The notes: generated by a model not told the origin, from the letters alone. A stretch of DNA of 33,589 nucleotides from Candidatus Methylomirabilota bacterium (GCA_036002485.1 DASYTI010000044.1:1-33589); one strand, 5' to 3'; positions 24,145 to 32,437 are shown, counted from the first letter of the stretch. Numbers and translations are program-made.

Positions 24145-24888
24145 ATGCCGCTCAAGCGTGTGTGGGTCGATACGGCGGCCGGCGTGATGCACGCTCGGGT
24201 CGGTGGCGGCGATCAGGCGGGGAAGCCGGTCGTGCTGGTGCACGGCCTGGTGATCTCGGGCCGCTACATGGTGCCGACGGCGCTCGAGCTCGCCCCCCTG
24301 TGCCCCGTGTATGCCATCGACCTTCCTGGCTATGGCGACAGCGCCAAGCCTCGGGCCATGCTCGGATTGGGAGAGCTCGCGGACGCGTTGGCGGCCTGGA
24401 TGGACGCCATGCGGTTCCCTTCCGCGCATCTGGTCGCCAACTCGTTCGGGTGTCAGATCCTGGCCGAGTTCGCCTTGCGGCACGTCCATCGCGTGGATCG
24501 ATTGGTCTTTCAAGGACCGACGGTCGACCCGGAGGCGCGGACCGTCCGGCAGCAGCTGGCCCGACTGATCCGGAACTCGTCCTCGGAGGGACCGGGGCTG
24601 GGCTGGATCTCCTTCGTCGACTACGTGAAAGCGGGGATGCGGCGCATCCGCTTCACCATACGAATGGCCATGGAGGACCGTATCGAAGACAAGCTTCCGG
24701 GCATCGCCGCGCCCACCCTCGTGGTGCGGGGCGGGAACGATCCGCTCGTTCCCCAGCGCTGGGCGGAAGAAGTGGTCCGCCGACTACCGAGGGGCGAGCT
24801 CCGGGTCCTCCCCGGCCTCGGGCACACCATCAACTACACCGCCCCCAAGGAATTCATGACCGCGTTGCGCCCCTTCTTGCATCTGTGA
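24145..24888 (+). CDS. Alpha/beta hydrolase
   Basis: A 247-aa alpha/beta-hydrolase-fold protein. The oxyanion segment is LVHGLVISGRYM (31-42), YAIDLPGYGDSAKP is the post-strand-4 motif, the nucleophile elbow is ANSFGCQ (Ser100), the acid is in GGNDPLVP (Asp199), and the histidine is in PGLGHTINYT (His227). The triad is complete, so it is probably an active esterase, lactonase or C-C hydrolase. The substrate is unknown. ATG at 24145 is used, since in-frame TTG at 24121 has no similarity. No strong ribosome-binding site is seen. It is followed 7 bp later by the 467-aa protein gene, forming a likely two-gene operon. Confidence 0.9.
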   Translation: MPLKRVWVDTAAGVMHARVGGGDQAGKPVVLVHGLVISGRYMVPTALELAPLCPVYAIDLPGYGDSAKPRAMLGLGELADALAAWMDAMRFPSAHLVANSFGCQILAEFALRHVHRVDRLVFQGPTVDPEARTVRQQLARLIRNSSSEGPGLGWISFVDYVKAGMRRIRFTIRMAMEDRIEDKLPGIAAPTLVVRGGNDPLVPQRWAEEVVRRLPRGELRVLPGLGHTINYTAPKEFMTALRPFLHL

Positions 24889-24895
24889 GCGCGTG

Positions 24896-26299
24896 ATGGC
24901 CGATCACGTCGACTACCTCGCCGATTTCGATTCCGCCACCGGTATGCTCCGCGCCCTCGCCGGGTACCTGCGGGGCGAGGATCTCCCGCTCCTCGGCGCC
25001 ATGCCCCCCTCGCGGGTGCCGATCATGAAGCTGGTCGCGTCGGTGGTCAATCGCTTGCCCAAGCCGCTCCAGGAGCAGGTCTATATCTGGAGTGGATGGC
25101 TGGAGGCGATCTCGACGCGGAAGCTCGCCTCCGTGAGCGGCGAGGAGATCGCGGCCTGGATGGCCGGGCTGTATCCGCGACGAGAGTATCCGGCCGTCGT
25201 GGTCGGCTCGTCCAATGGCGCTGCCGTCCACCTGTGGGCGGCCCTCGGAATTCCCTGGCTGCCGCAGACTTTTCTCGTCCCCGTCGCACGCTCCGGTGTT
25301 CGGCCCGACGAGCCGCAGGAGGAGATGCGCTGGGCCGAGCCCCACGCCGACCTCGTCCTGGGGAGAAATCCGGATCTCGAGCTTCATCACATGCACGACC
25401 CCGTCCAGGATCGGCTGATGGTCCGGCGCATGAGCTACTTCCGATTCAAGCGCCGAACCCTCGGGCCCGCCTACGAGCGCTTCCTCCGCGAGTGCCTGAA
25501 GCCGGGCGGGACCATCATCGTGATGGAGTGCGGTCTCCCGTGGCCCACCACGCGCCGTGGCGATCGGTATGTCTTTCAGTTCGGGGCCCTCGGTGGCTCC
25601 AACCCCGAGGAGATGATGCACGGGGGGGAGCGCGTCGAAGCCTATCTCCGGCGCCATAAGTCCAACAGGATCCGATGGGAGCCGCCCCCCCCGGATGGGA
25701 CCAGTCCTGAGGCCGAGTGGGGGTTCGCACCTGCGCTCGGTGAGGATGTGGAGCGCTTCGCACAGCGCCACGGCTATCGTGTCGAGCGCGTCCGGTTCGA
25801 GCAGCCGGAGGCCATGAGTCCGCTGGTGGCCGACCTGCATCGCTGGTGGTACGAACGGCTCGGCGTCGCCGACAATCGACTGGTCGTCGACTCCTTCATC
25901 CTGATGGAGCCGTACTGGACGACCCGCACCCGCTCGGTCCCCTTCTGGATGGTGTTCAACACCGAGGGCTCGTTTGGTGCCCTCGACGACTATCTTCGCC
26001 AGGCGCGGCCGTTCGACGAGCTCCTCATCACGCTCTTCTCGCACGGGGTCGATTCGATCGGGCTCGTGCCCATCGAAAAATGGCGTAGCCTATTTTCGCG
26101 AGCCCTGCAGCACGCGGACTTCATCGGCGTCGACGAGGCGGCATATCCCCGGGACTTCGGGGTCTTCGTCCGATATCACTTCGATTTTTTGCGCAAGATA
26201 CCCACGCGTCATTCGACCCCGCCAAGCTTGACCATGCTGGAGCTGAGAGAGTTCCTGAATCAAGCCCGCGACCGGTATCGCGTGGCGTGGCTGGACTGA
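24896..26299 (+). CDS. 467-aa protein of unknown function with GxSxG elbow
   Basis: Not recognised. Visible features are an N-terminal helical part and then YPAVVVGSSNGAAVHLWAAL (99-118), where GSSNG fits a GxSxG nucleophile elbow (Ser106) of the alpha/beta hydrolase type. Next come PHADLVLGRNPDLELHHMHD with clustered histidines, LKPGGTIIVMECGLPWP (201-217), which resembles the post-motif of methyltransferases or a strand-turn, and a conserved-looking tail with LLITLFSHGVDSIGLVP. There is no signal peptide or membrane helix. ATG at 24896 follows the hydrolase stop by 7 bp (GTG at 24893 is an alternative), so the two are probably translated from one transcript. Catalytic activity is inference only. 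Confidence 0.8.
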   Translation: MADHVDYLADFDSATGMLRALAGYLRGEDLPLLGAMPPSRVPIMKLVASVVNRLPKPLQEQVYIWSGWLEAISTRKLASVSGEEIAAWMAGLYPRREYPAVVVGSSNGAAVHLWAALGIPWLPQTFLVPVARSGVRPDEPQEEMRWAEPHADLVLGRNPDLELHHMHDPVQDRLMVRRMSYFRFKRRTLGPAYERFLRECLKPGGTIIVMECGLPWPTTRRGDRYVFQFGALGGSNPEEMMHGGERVEAYLRRHKSNRIRWEPPPPDGTSPEAEWGFAPALGEDVERFAQRHGYRVERVRFEQPEAMSPLVADLHRWWYERLGVADNRLVVDSFILMEPYWTTRTRSVPFWMVFNTEGSFGALDDYLRQARPFDELLITLFSHGVDSIGLVPIEKWRSLFSRALQHADFIGVDEAAYPRDFGVFVRYHFDFLRKIPTRHSTPPSLTMLELREFLNQARDRYRVAWLD

Positions 26300-26342
26300 G
26301 AAGGTACTGTGACCGTCGCAGCGTCGCTCAGTTCGAGGCCGC

Positions 26343-26416
26343 TCACCGTCCATTCAGCAGCTTGGCTACCGCTCTCAGATCGTGCGCGCTTCGTCGGCGA
26401 GCTGGAGACGACGAGC
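26343..26416 (-). pseudogene. Relic of a UdgX-like 3' end (short duplicated fragment)
   Basis: On the minus strand this translates ...HDLRAVAKLLNGR-stop, which matches the UdgX C-terminal ...ADLKVVARLLNG encoded at 27598-27630. At the DNA level 26350-26382 and 27598-27630 match at 26 of 33 aligned positions without gaps. No start codon or further UdgX sequence is seen, so it is a remnant rather than a gene. It lies directly beyond the topoisomerase stop, in the 117-bp gap before the 467-aa gene. Confidence 0.45.
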
Positions 26417-27520
26417 TCAGCGGGCCGTGGCGAGTCGCCGGCGCGCCTCGAGAAGCCTGAGCACGGCAAGCTCCTCGGGGAGAAGCCCATTGCCCCCGGC
26501 GGCCTCCCGGGTCAGCGCCATCGTGAGCGCCCGTTCCGCGTGGGCGGCGATCACATCCGGATGGATGTAGCACTTTCGACAAATGGCCACCGTATTCCCG
26601 AGCCGGCGTGCAACCTCGCTGATGGCGCCCGCGAGCTGGCGCTTGAGATTGCCGCTTTCCTCCGAGGCCGCTCGCGCGGCCAGCGCGAAGGCTGCGAGGA
26701 CCGTGCCTCCCCATGTCCGGAAGTCCTTGGCTGTAAAGTCGTCGCCTCCGATCTCTCTCAGGTACGCATTGACGTCCGCCGAGTCTATCGACTGCCGCTG
26801 CTCCTCATCGTCCAGGTACTGGAAGAGCTCGTGGCCGGGCAGCTCCTGACACCGCCGGACCACGCGCGCCAGCCGACCGTCCGTGATGCCGACGGTGTGA
26901 TGCTTGCCGCCCTTGCCCCGGAACTCGAAGCGAAGCCGCGCGCCCTCGACGGTGACGTGTTGGCTCCGAAGCGTCGTGAGCCCATAGGAGCGGTTCTGCC
27001 GCGCATACTCCTCGTTGCCGACGCGGATCAGCGTCGATTCGAGGAGCCGGACCACCGCGGCCAGCACTTTCTCCCGGGGCAGGCCGGGACGGGACAGGTC
27101 CTGCTCGACGCGCTCGCGGATTTTCGGCAGCGTCTTCCCGAACTCTATGAGCCGGGCGTACTTCGTCTGGTCCCGCACGTCACGCCAGCGCCGATGGTAG
27201 CGATACTGCTTGCGGCCGCGCGCGTCTCGTCCGACCGCCTGGATATGCCCATGGGGCAGGGGACAGATCCACACGTCAGTCCAGGCCGGGGGGATGGCGA
27301 GCTTCCGGATGCGGCGAAGCGTGATCAGGTCGCGGGTCGGCGCTCCGTCGGTCCCGAGATAGCGGAAGCCGGCCCCGTGACGCACCCGCTTGAGCCCGGG
27401 CTTCCCGTCGGAGACGTACCGAAGCTGAGCGGCGCCCGCCGCCTCCGAAGGATCGACGGCGGCCGCGCGGAGTCGTCGGCGGGAGCGCAGCCGGGAGGAA
27501 CGCGCCACGGCGAGTCTCAC
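26417..27520 (-). CDS. DNA topoisomerase IB (poxvirus-like bacterial type)
   Basis: A 367-aa enzyme. The N-terminal beta-rich clamp carries RHGAGFRYLGTDGAP and WTDVWICPLPHGHIQAVGRD. The catalytic domain carries TLIRVGNEEYARQNRSYGLT (163-182), FRGKGGKHHTVGI (200-212), AKDFRTWGGTVLAA (264-277) and the nucleophile in ICRKCYIHPDV (Tyr318). It nicks one DNA strand through a 3'-phosphotyrosine and relaxes positive and negative supercoils without ATP. Bacterial TopIB genes are accessory and sporadic. The GTG start at 27520 has no evident ribosome-binding site, and GTG at 27508 is an alternative. It lies 58 bp downstream of the UdgX gene on the same strand. Confidence 0.94.
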   Translation of the reverse strand: MRLAVARSSRLRSRRRLRAAAVDPSEAAGAAQLRYVSDGKPGLKRVRHGAGFRYLGTDGAPTRDLITLRRIRKLAIPPAWTDVWICPLPHGHIQAVGRDARGRKQYRYHRRWRDVRDQTKYARLIEFGKTLPKIRERVEQDLSRPGLPREKVLAAVVRLLESTLIRVGNEEYARQNRSYGLTTLRSQHVTVEGARLRFEFRGKGGKHHTVGITDGRLARVVRRCQELPGHELFQYLDDEEQRQSIDSADVNAYLREIGGDDFTAKDFRTWGGTVLAAFALAARAASEESGNLKRQLAGAISEVARRLGNTVAICRKCYIHPDVIAAHAERALTMALTREAAGGNGLLPEELAVLRLLEARRRLATAR

Positions 27521-27578
27521 AATAGAGAGGAACTAGCAATCGGCGTGCCATAGCCTGCTCTGCCGCTCAAGGAGAAGC

Positions 27579-28244
27579 TCAGCTCGAGCGCGTATGGCCG
27601 TTCAGTAGCCGGGCGACCACTTTCAGATCGGCGATGAAGCGATGCATCTCCCGCTCCCGCTCCTCGCTTGTCTGCTGGCGTAGGATGGAAGAAGGGTGGA
27701 CGGTGGCCACTGCGTGCGGGGCGAACCGCGACGGAAGCACCTCGCCGCGGCGGGCGGTGACCTTGAAATCGCGCCCCAGGAGGGCCTGCGCGGCGGTCGC
27801 CCCCAGACACACCATGACCTCGGGCTCTATGATCTCGATCTCCTTCTCCAGCCAGGGCAGGCAGGCGCCGATCTCCCAAGCGCCCGGCTTCTTGTGGAGC
27901 CGCCGCTTCCCCTGGGCGACCCATTTGAAATGCTTGACCACATTGGTGACGTAAGTGTCGCGCCGGTCGAGGCCCACGGCCTCGAGCGCCTCGTCGAGGA
28001 CTCTGCCGGCGGGCCCTACGAAGGGCCGGCCCTGAAGATCCTCGTCGTGGCCCGGTTGCTCTCCGACGAGGACGACGCGAGCCGAGCGGGGACCTTCGCC
28101 GAAAACAGTCTGGGTCGCGTGCGAGTAGAGCGGACACCCCCGACACTCGCGCGCGGCCTCCCGAAGGGAGCTCAGCGAGATCTTTGCCGGCATGAACTGC
28201 AGCGCGCTGGTGCCCGTCTCAGTCCGATCCGCCACAGGATTCAT
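27579..28244 (-). CDS. udgX: UdgX-type uracil-DNA glycosylase (Fe-S, covalent uracil-DNA binder)
   Basis: A 221-aa family-4-related UDG. The 4Fe-4S ligands are Cys34 and Cys37 (ECRGCPLY), Cys127 (IGACLPWLE) and Cys146 (VMVCLGAT). Motif A is GEQPGHDEDLQGRPFVGPAG (61-80), with the GEQPG form typical of UdgX. The insertion loop QGKRRLHKKP (111-120) contains the KRRxH signature, with His117 placed as the His that in mycobacterial UdgX bonds covalently to the abasic site. HPSSILR (183-189) is motif B. The family tightly and irreversibly binds uracil-containing DNA. ATG at 28244 is preferred because SALQFMP matches family N-termini. ATG at 28193 is a shorter alternative. It is divergent from the DnaE2-like gene with only about 19 bp between starts. 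Confidence 0.92.
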   Translation of the reverse strand: MNPVADRTETGTSALQFMPAKISLSSLREAARECRGCPLYSHATQTVFGEGPRSARVVLVGEQPGHDEDLQGRPFVGPAGRVLDEALEAVGLDRRDTYVTNVVKHFKWVAQGKRRLHKKPGAWEIGACLPWLEKEIEIIEPEVMVCLGATAAQALLGRDFKVTARRGEVLPSRFAPHAVATVHPSSILRQQTSEEREREMHRFIADLKVVARLLNGHTRSS

Positions 28245-28263
28245 TGTAGCTGAGCAGCCAAGG

Positions 28264-31200
28264 ATGCTCGCCCCTCTCCACGTCAAGAGCGACTTTTCCG
28301 CCGGATACGGCACCGCGTCGGTAGAAGAGCTGGTGCGGCGCGCCGCCGAGCTCGGCTATCCGGCGCTTGGCTTGACCGACGTGGAGAATCTCTACGGCCA
28401 GGTGCGGCTGCATCATGCCGCGCGGGCACACGGCATCAAGGCGATTACCGGCGTTGAGCTTCGCGCCGCGTATGGACCAGGCGTGCTGGGAGCCAAGGCC
28501 GGCCGGCTCGTTCTCCTCGCCCGGGATCGCGCGGGCTACGAGAGTCTCTGCCGCGTCATTACCCGTCGGCGGTGCGATATCTTCCCCGAAGGACACGATC
28601 CGCTCCAGTGCCTGGACGCTGAGCCTTGCGGCGTCTTCTTCCTGAGCGACGATGCCTCAGTGGTTGAGCGGTTGCTTCGCGCCGGTGTGCCCTCCGAAGA
28701 TGTCCGCTTTCTGCTCGTCCGTCCGGAGAGCGCCGCGCCGCCTCGCGGAGTGCGGACGGTGGCGGATCCGGACGTGGTCATGGCCGATTGCTCCGACCGG
28801 GACCTGCATGTTCTCCGGATGGCCATCCGGCACCGGCAGCGGGCGCTCGAAGTGACGGAGGCGGAGCCGCCGGAGCGGAGCCTGCGCTCGATCGCCGAGC
28901 TCCGCGCCATCTATCACGACGCTCCGGAAGCCCTGGCGGAATCGCTTCGCGTGGCCGAGGCGTGCACGCTCGATCTCACCGAGAACCGGCCCGTGCTTCC
29001 CTCGATCGCCCTCGCCCCGGGCGAGACGGCCGACGTTCGCCTGGCTCAGATTTGCCGCGAGCGACTCCACGGCCGGCGTCAGGAAGGAGGCGGCCAGGGC
29101 GACGAGTACGAGGAGCGGCTCGGCCACGAGCTTGCCGTGATCGGCCGCCGCGGCCTTGCCGGATTTTTCCTGATCGCAGGCGAGATCGCCGGGCATGCCA
29201 GGAGCCAGGGAATCGCCGTGATGGGCCGAGGCTCGGCCGTGGGGTCGCTCGTAGTCCATCTCCTTGACATCAGCGCCGTGGATCCGATCCGGCACGGACT
29301 CTACTTCGAGCGCTTCCTCCATGCGGAGCGGAAGAACTTCCCCGACATCGATGTCGATGTGCCGTCGCACCGGCGGGAGGAGCTTCTGGAGTGGGTCTTC
29401 CGCCGCTTCGGCGAGGAACGGGTGGCCATGGTGGCCGCGCACCAGACCTTCGGCCGGCGCGCTGCCTTTCGGGAAGGTCTGAAGGCGCTCGGCATGGCGC
29501 CCGTCGACGTGGACCAGTTCTCCCGCCGGCTGCCCGCCGACGAGCTCGGGGGTGAGCTACCGCTCCCCCTCCACCTGTTGCCCGAGCACTATCGTGCCGC
29601 CGTACCCCTGATCGAGCGGCTGATCGGCATGTTCCAGCACCTCTCGGTTCATCCGGGCGGCGTGGTGATCGCCGAGCCTCGTGTCGAATGCCACGTGCCG
29701 CTCGAGCGGGCGCCCAAAGGTGTGCTGGTCACCCAGTTCGACATGGCAGCAGTGGCCAGGATCGGACTGGTCAAGATCGATCTCCTTGGCAACCGGGCCT
29801 TGAGCGCCATCCAGGAGACGTGTGACTCGCTGGGGCGCGTGCCCGCCATGCCGGATGCCGATCCCGCGACACTGACCGCCCTCCGCGAGGCCCGTACTGT
29901 CGGCTGCTTTCAGATCGAGACGCCCGCCATGCGGGCCGTGCTGCGCAAGCTTCCCCTGCGCGGTATCGCCGACCTCGCCGCCGCGCTCGCCATCGTGCGA
30001 CCCGGTCCGGCGTCGGGTGAAGCCAAGGCGGCCTATGTGCGTCGAGCGAGAGGCGAGGAGCCGCCGGATCTGCCACATCCACGACTCGCTGAACGCCTGC
30101 GCGGGACGCACGGAATGATGCTCTACGAAGAGGACATCATGGGCGTCATCTCGGCGATGACGGGATGGTCGCTGGAGGCGGCCGACGACATGCGGGCCGC
30201 GATCGTTCGGGGCCAGGATGAGCCGGGTGCCCTGGCCCGGCTCGAGCGCGCGTTCACCACGGCCGCCGAGGCGACGGGAGCCACGGAGAGCGAGGCCGCC
30301 ACGGTCTGGCGCGCCCTCGCGCGCTTCGCCGCCTACTCGTTCAACAAGGCGCATGCTACGAGCTACGCGCAGCTCGCCTGGCAATCGGCCTATCTCAAGA
30401 CGCACCATCCGGTCGACCTCGCCAGCGCGGTGCTCAACCACTATGGCGGACACTATCCGCTGCGCACGGTGGCCGCCGCGTTCACCAGAGACGGCGTCAG
30501 GCTTCTCCCTCCACACGTCAATCTGGCCGGGCTTCATTGCACCGTGGCGGGTGGTGCCGTGCGAGTCGGTCTGGCCTCGCTGAAGCGGGTGGCGGCCAGG
30601 AGCCGGACGCTCATCTTGACGAAGCGTCCCTTCCGTGACCTGCAAGATCTCCTGGAGCGCGCACCGTTACCGTACCGGGAGATGGAAGCGCTGGTTCTCT
30701 CCGGCGCCTGCGACGGGCTCGCGCCCCTCGCCTCGGAGGGATACCCGTTCTCGCACCGGGCCCTGCTGGGCCGCCTGCGCATTGGGCCGACGGCGCGGAG
30801 CCTCGAGGGCTTCGTGGCTCCGGAGGCGCGCGGGCCGCGCGTGGAGACGTACCGCGCGCTCGTTCGGGTCCGCGACGAGCTGACCTACCTCGGCATGCAT
30901 CTCTCCGACCATCCGATGCGGGTGCTGCGAGAGGAGGCTGCGCGCGCCGGGTGCGTCACCACGGCTGAGCTCGCCTCTCGGGTTGGCCGCTTCGTCAAGG
31001 TGGCCGGCGTGGTGGCGGCCACCCGCCGGCTCGCCACGCTCGGAGCCCAGATCATGCAGTTTGTGACGCTGGAGGATGAGTGCGGAATGATCGAGGCTGT
31101 GCTCTTCCCGGCCGCCTACACGTCACTCGAGGATCCCGTGACGAATCCGGGGCCGTTCCTGGTGGGTGGACGCGTGGAGGCGGACCACGGGGATCTGCAA

Positions 31201-31284
31201 CTGCTGGTCTCCGAGGTGAGACCGTTCCACGGGAGGCCGCGGCCCTACGGCAAGGCGGCGCCCGCTCCTACCCGCTCAAGATAG
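28264..31284 (+). CDS. dnaE2: DnaE2-like (ImuC) C-family DNA polymerase
   Basis: A 1006-aa polymerase, shorter than replicative DnaE (about 1160) and near DnaE2 size. An N-terminal PHP domain (LHVKSDFSAGYGTASVEELV) is followed by the catalytic palm: VMGRGSAVGSLV (319-330), the DxD pair in FPDIDVDVP (359-367) and the third Asp in VKIDLLGNRAL (Asp506). A helix-hairpin-helix region (FRDLQDLLERAPLPYREMEA) and an OB fold (GRFVKVAGVVAATRRLATLG) follow. The PHP metal ligands look degenerate (LHVKSD, TDVENLYG in place of His-containing motifs), so no PHP nuclease is expected. DnaE2 proteins do error-prone lesion bypass with ImuA/ImuB, neither of which is in this window. ATG at 28264 has only AAGG next to it. 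Confidence 0.9.
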   Translation: MLAPLHVKSDFSAGYGTASVEELVRRAAELGYPALGLTDVENLYGQVRLHHAARAHGIKAITGVELRAAYGPGVLGAKAGRLVLLARDRAGYESLCRVITRRRCDIFPEGHDPLQCLDAEPCGVFFLSDDASVVERLLRAGVPSEDVRFLLVRPESAAPPRGVRTVADPDVVMADCSDRDLHVLRMAIRHRQRALEVTEAEPPERSLRSIAELRAIYHDAPEALAESLRVAEACTLDLTENRPVLPSIALAPGETADVRLAQICRERLHGRRQEGGGQGDEYEERLGHELAVIGRRGLAGFFLIAGEIAGHARSQGIAVMGRGSAVGSLVVHLLDISAVDPIRHGLYFERFLHAERKNFPDIDVDVPSHRREELLEWVFRRFGEERVAMVAAHQTFGRRAAFREGLKALGMAPVDVDQFSRRLPADELGGELPLPLHLLPEHYRAAVPLIERLIGMFQHLSVHPGGVVIAEPRVECHVPLERAPKGVLVTQFDMAAVARIGLVKIDLLGNRALSAIQETCDSLGRVPAMPDADPATLTALREARTVGCFQIETPAMRAVLRKLPLRGIADLAAALAIVRPGPASGEAKAAYVRRARGEEPPDLPHPRLAERLRGTHGMMLYEEDIMGVISAMTGWSLEAADDMRAAIVRGQDEPGALARLERAFTTAAEATGATESEAATVWRALARFAAYSFNKAHATSYAQLAWQSAYLKTHHPVDLASAVLNHYGGHYPLRTVAAAFTRDGVRLLPPHVNLAGLHCTVAGGAVRVGLASLKRVAARSRTLILTKRPFRDLQDLLERAPLPYREMEALVLSGACDGLAPLASEGYPFSHRALLGRLRIGPTARSLEGFVAPEARGPRVETYRALVRVRDELTYLGMHLSDHPMRVLREEAARAGCVTTAELASRVGRFVKVAGVVAATRRLATLGAQIMQFVTLEDECGMIEAVLFPAAYTSLEDPVTNPGPFLVGGRVEADHGDLQLLVSEVRPFHGRPRPYGKAAPAPTRSR

Positions 31285-31373
31285 CGCGCTCGAGTCCGAG
31301 CGCCCGCGACCTGCCAGAGCCTACCGGGAGTAGTCGGCGGCAGACGTATGAAGCAGCGATGCGCAACTGGCGG

Positions 31374-31511
31374 TCCGCTCGAGCGCCGACTTGCCGGCGC
31401 GATCTTAGAATCGCTCGCCTCGCACGGCGGGGCCCCAGCCCCGCGACGTCATGCAGCTCGCACTGCCTTCTGGGCGGGGAGGATTCGGAAGGGGGACAAA
31501 ACCCCCTCCGA
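31374..31511. repeat. Two-hairpin intergenic repeat element, copy B (reverse orientation)
   Basis: Lies in the 296-bp gene-free stretch 31285-31580 between convergent genes. Hairpins are GCGCCG (31383-31388) with CGGCGC (31395-31400), GCGGGGC (31427-31433) with GCCCCGC (31438-31444), and TCGGA-A-GGGGG (31485-31495) with CCCCCTCCGA (31502-31511). Its reverse complement matches copy A at 2746-2829: the G-tract hairpin with its CTTCCGAA[GT]CCTCC flank, then GCGCCGGC and a CGGCGCTCGA tail. About 60 extra bases with the middle hairpin separate the two parts here. It may also end both convergent transcripts. Nothing else was recognised in 31285-31580. Confidence 0.7.
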
Positions 31512-31580
31512 GTCTCTATTCGGCACTTGCCTCACACCGACCTGGGCCTTTGGCCCCGGCCGGTGTTCAGCTCGAAAGAC

Positions 31581-32435
31581 TTAGCCCTTGACGGCGCCCG
31601 CGGTGAGGCCGGAGACGTAGTAGTCGAGAAAGAGGACGTACACGATCACGATGGGGATGCTCGCGAGGAGCGCCCCCGCCATGAGCGACCCCCAGTAGTA
31701 GATGTCGCCGCGGATCAGGTCCGCCGTCACCCCCACCACCGCCGTCTTGTTGCCCGACTGCGAGATGAAGGTCAGGGCGTAGGTGAACTCGTTCCAGCAC
31801 AGGGTGAAGCTGAAGAGGACGGCGCAGATGATGCCGGGCAGCGCCATGGGGAGCACGATCTTCCACAGCGTCTGCATGCGCGTGGCCCCGTCCACGAGCG
31901 CGCATTCCTCGACTTCCCGCGGGATGGTCCGGAAGTAGCCCATGAGAAGCCAGGTGCAGAAGGGCACCAGGAAAGTCGGGTAGGTGACCATGAGGGCGGC
32001 CACGGAGTCCGCGAGCCCGAGCCAGACCACGACCTGAGAAAGCGGCAAGAAGAGAAGCGTGGGGGGGACGAGGTAGGTGACGAAGACGGCGGTGCCGAAG
32101 CCGCCGGCGCCCCGGAAGCGCAGGCGCGCGAGGCTGTAGCCGGCGAGGATGGCGATGCTCACGGAGGCCAGCGTGGCCACCACGGCCACGAGGAGGCTGT
32201 TCTTCATCCACGTCAGGAACTCCGTCCGGGCGAAGAGGAAGGTGTAGTGATCGATGATGGGGGCCTGGACCACGAAGGGGACGGACTTGAGGTTGTAGAG
32301 CTCCGCGTTCGACTTGAAGGAGGTCACGGCCATGAAATAGAAGGGAAACATCACGAAGAAGATGTAGGGAACGAGGTTCGCGTAGGCGAAGGCGTTCGAG
32401 CGAAGTCTGGCGCCGCGGCTGCTCGCGATGGCCAC
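31581..32435 (-). CDS. Sugar-type ABC transporter permease, MalG-like
   Basis: A 284-aa CUT1-type permease with about six hydrophobic helices. It starts with a basic N-terminus and FAYANLVPYIFFVMFPFYFM, followed by AVTSFKSNAELY, a motif usual in the second permease of carbohydrate importers. The EAA loop is EVEECALVDGATRMQTLWKI, followed by VLPMALPGIICAVLFSFTL and the WNEFTYAL helix. The substrate may be a sugar, polyol or glycerol-phosphate-like compound. The GTG start at 32435 has AAGGA about 6 bp before it and lies 2 bp after the stop of the MalF-like gene. No ATPase gene is in the window. It faces the DnaE2-like gene across a repeat-bearing gap. Confidence 0.93.
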   Translation of the reverse strand: MAIASSRGARLRSNAFAYANLVPYIFFVMFPFYFMAVTSFKSNAELYNLKSVPFVVQAPIIDHYTFLFARTEFLTWMKNSLLVAVVATLASVSIAILAGYSLARLRFRGAGGFGTAVFVTYLVPPTLLFLPLSQVVVWLGLADSVAALMVTYPTFLVPFCTWLLMGYFRTIPREVEECALVDGATRMQTLWKIVLPMALPGIICAVLFSFTLCWNEFTYALTFISQSGNKTAVVGVTADLIRGDIYYWGSLMAGALLASIPIVIVYVLFLDYYVSGLTAGAVKG

Positions 32436-32437
32436 GG

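Noticed and set aside
28100-28300. Possible LexA/SOS operator between udgX and the polymerase gene
   Set aside because: No palindromic CTG-N10-CAG-like or GTTC-N7-GTTC site was found on reading the spacer.
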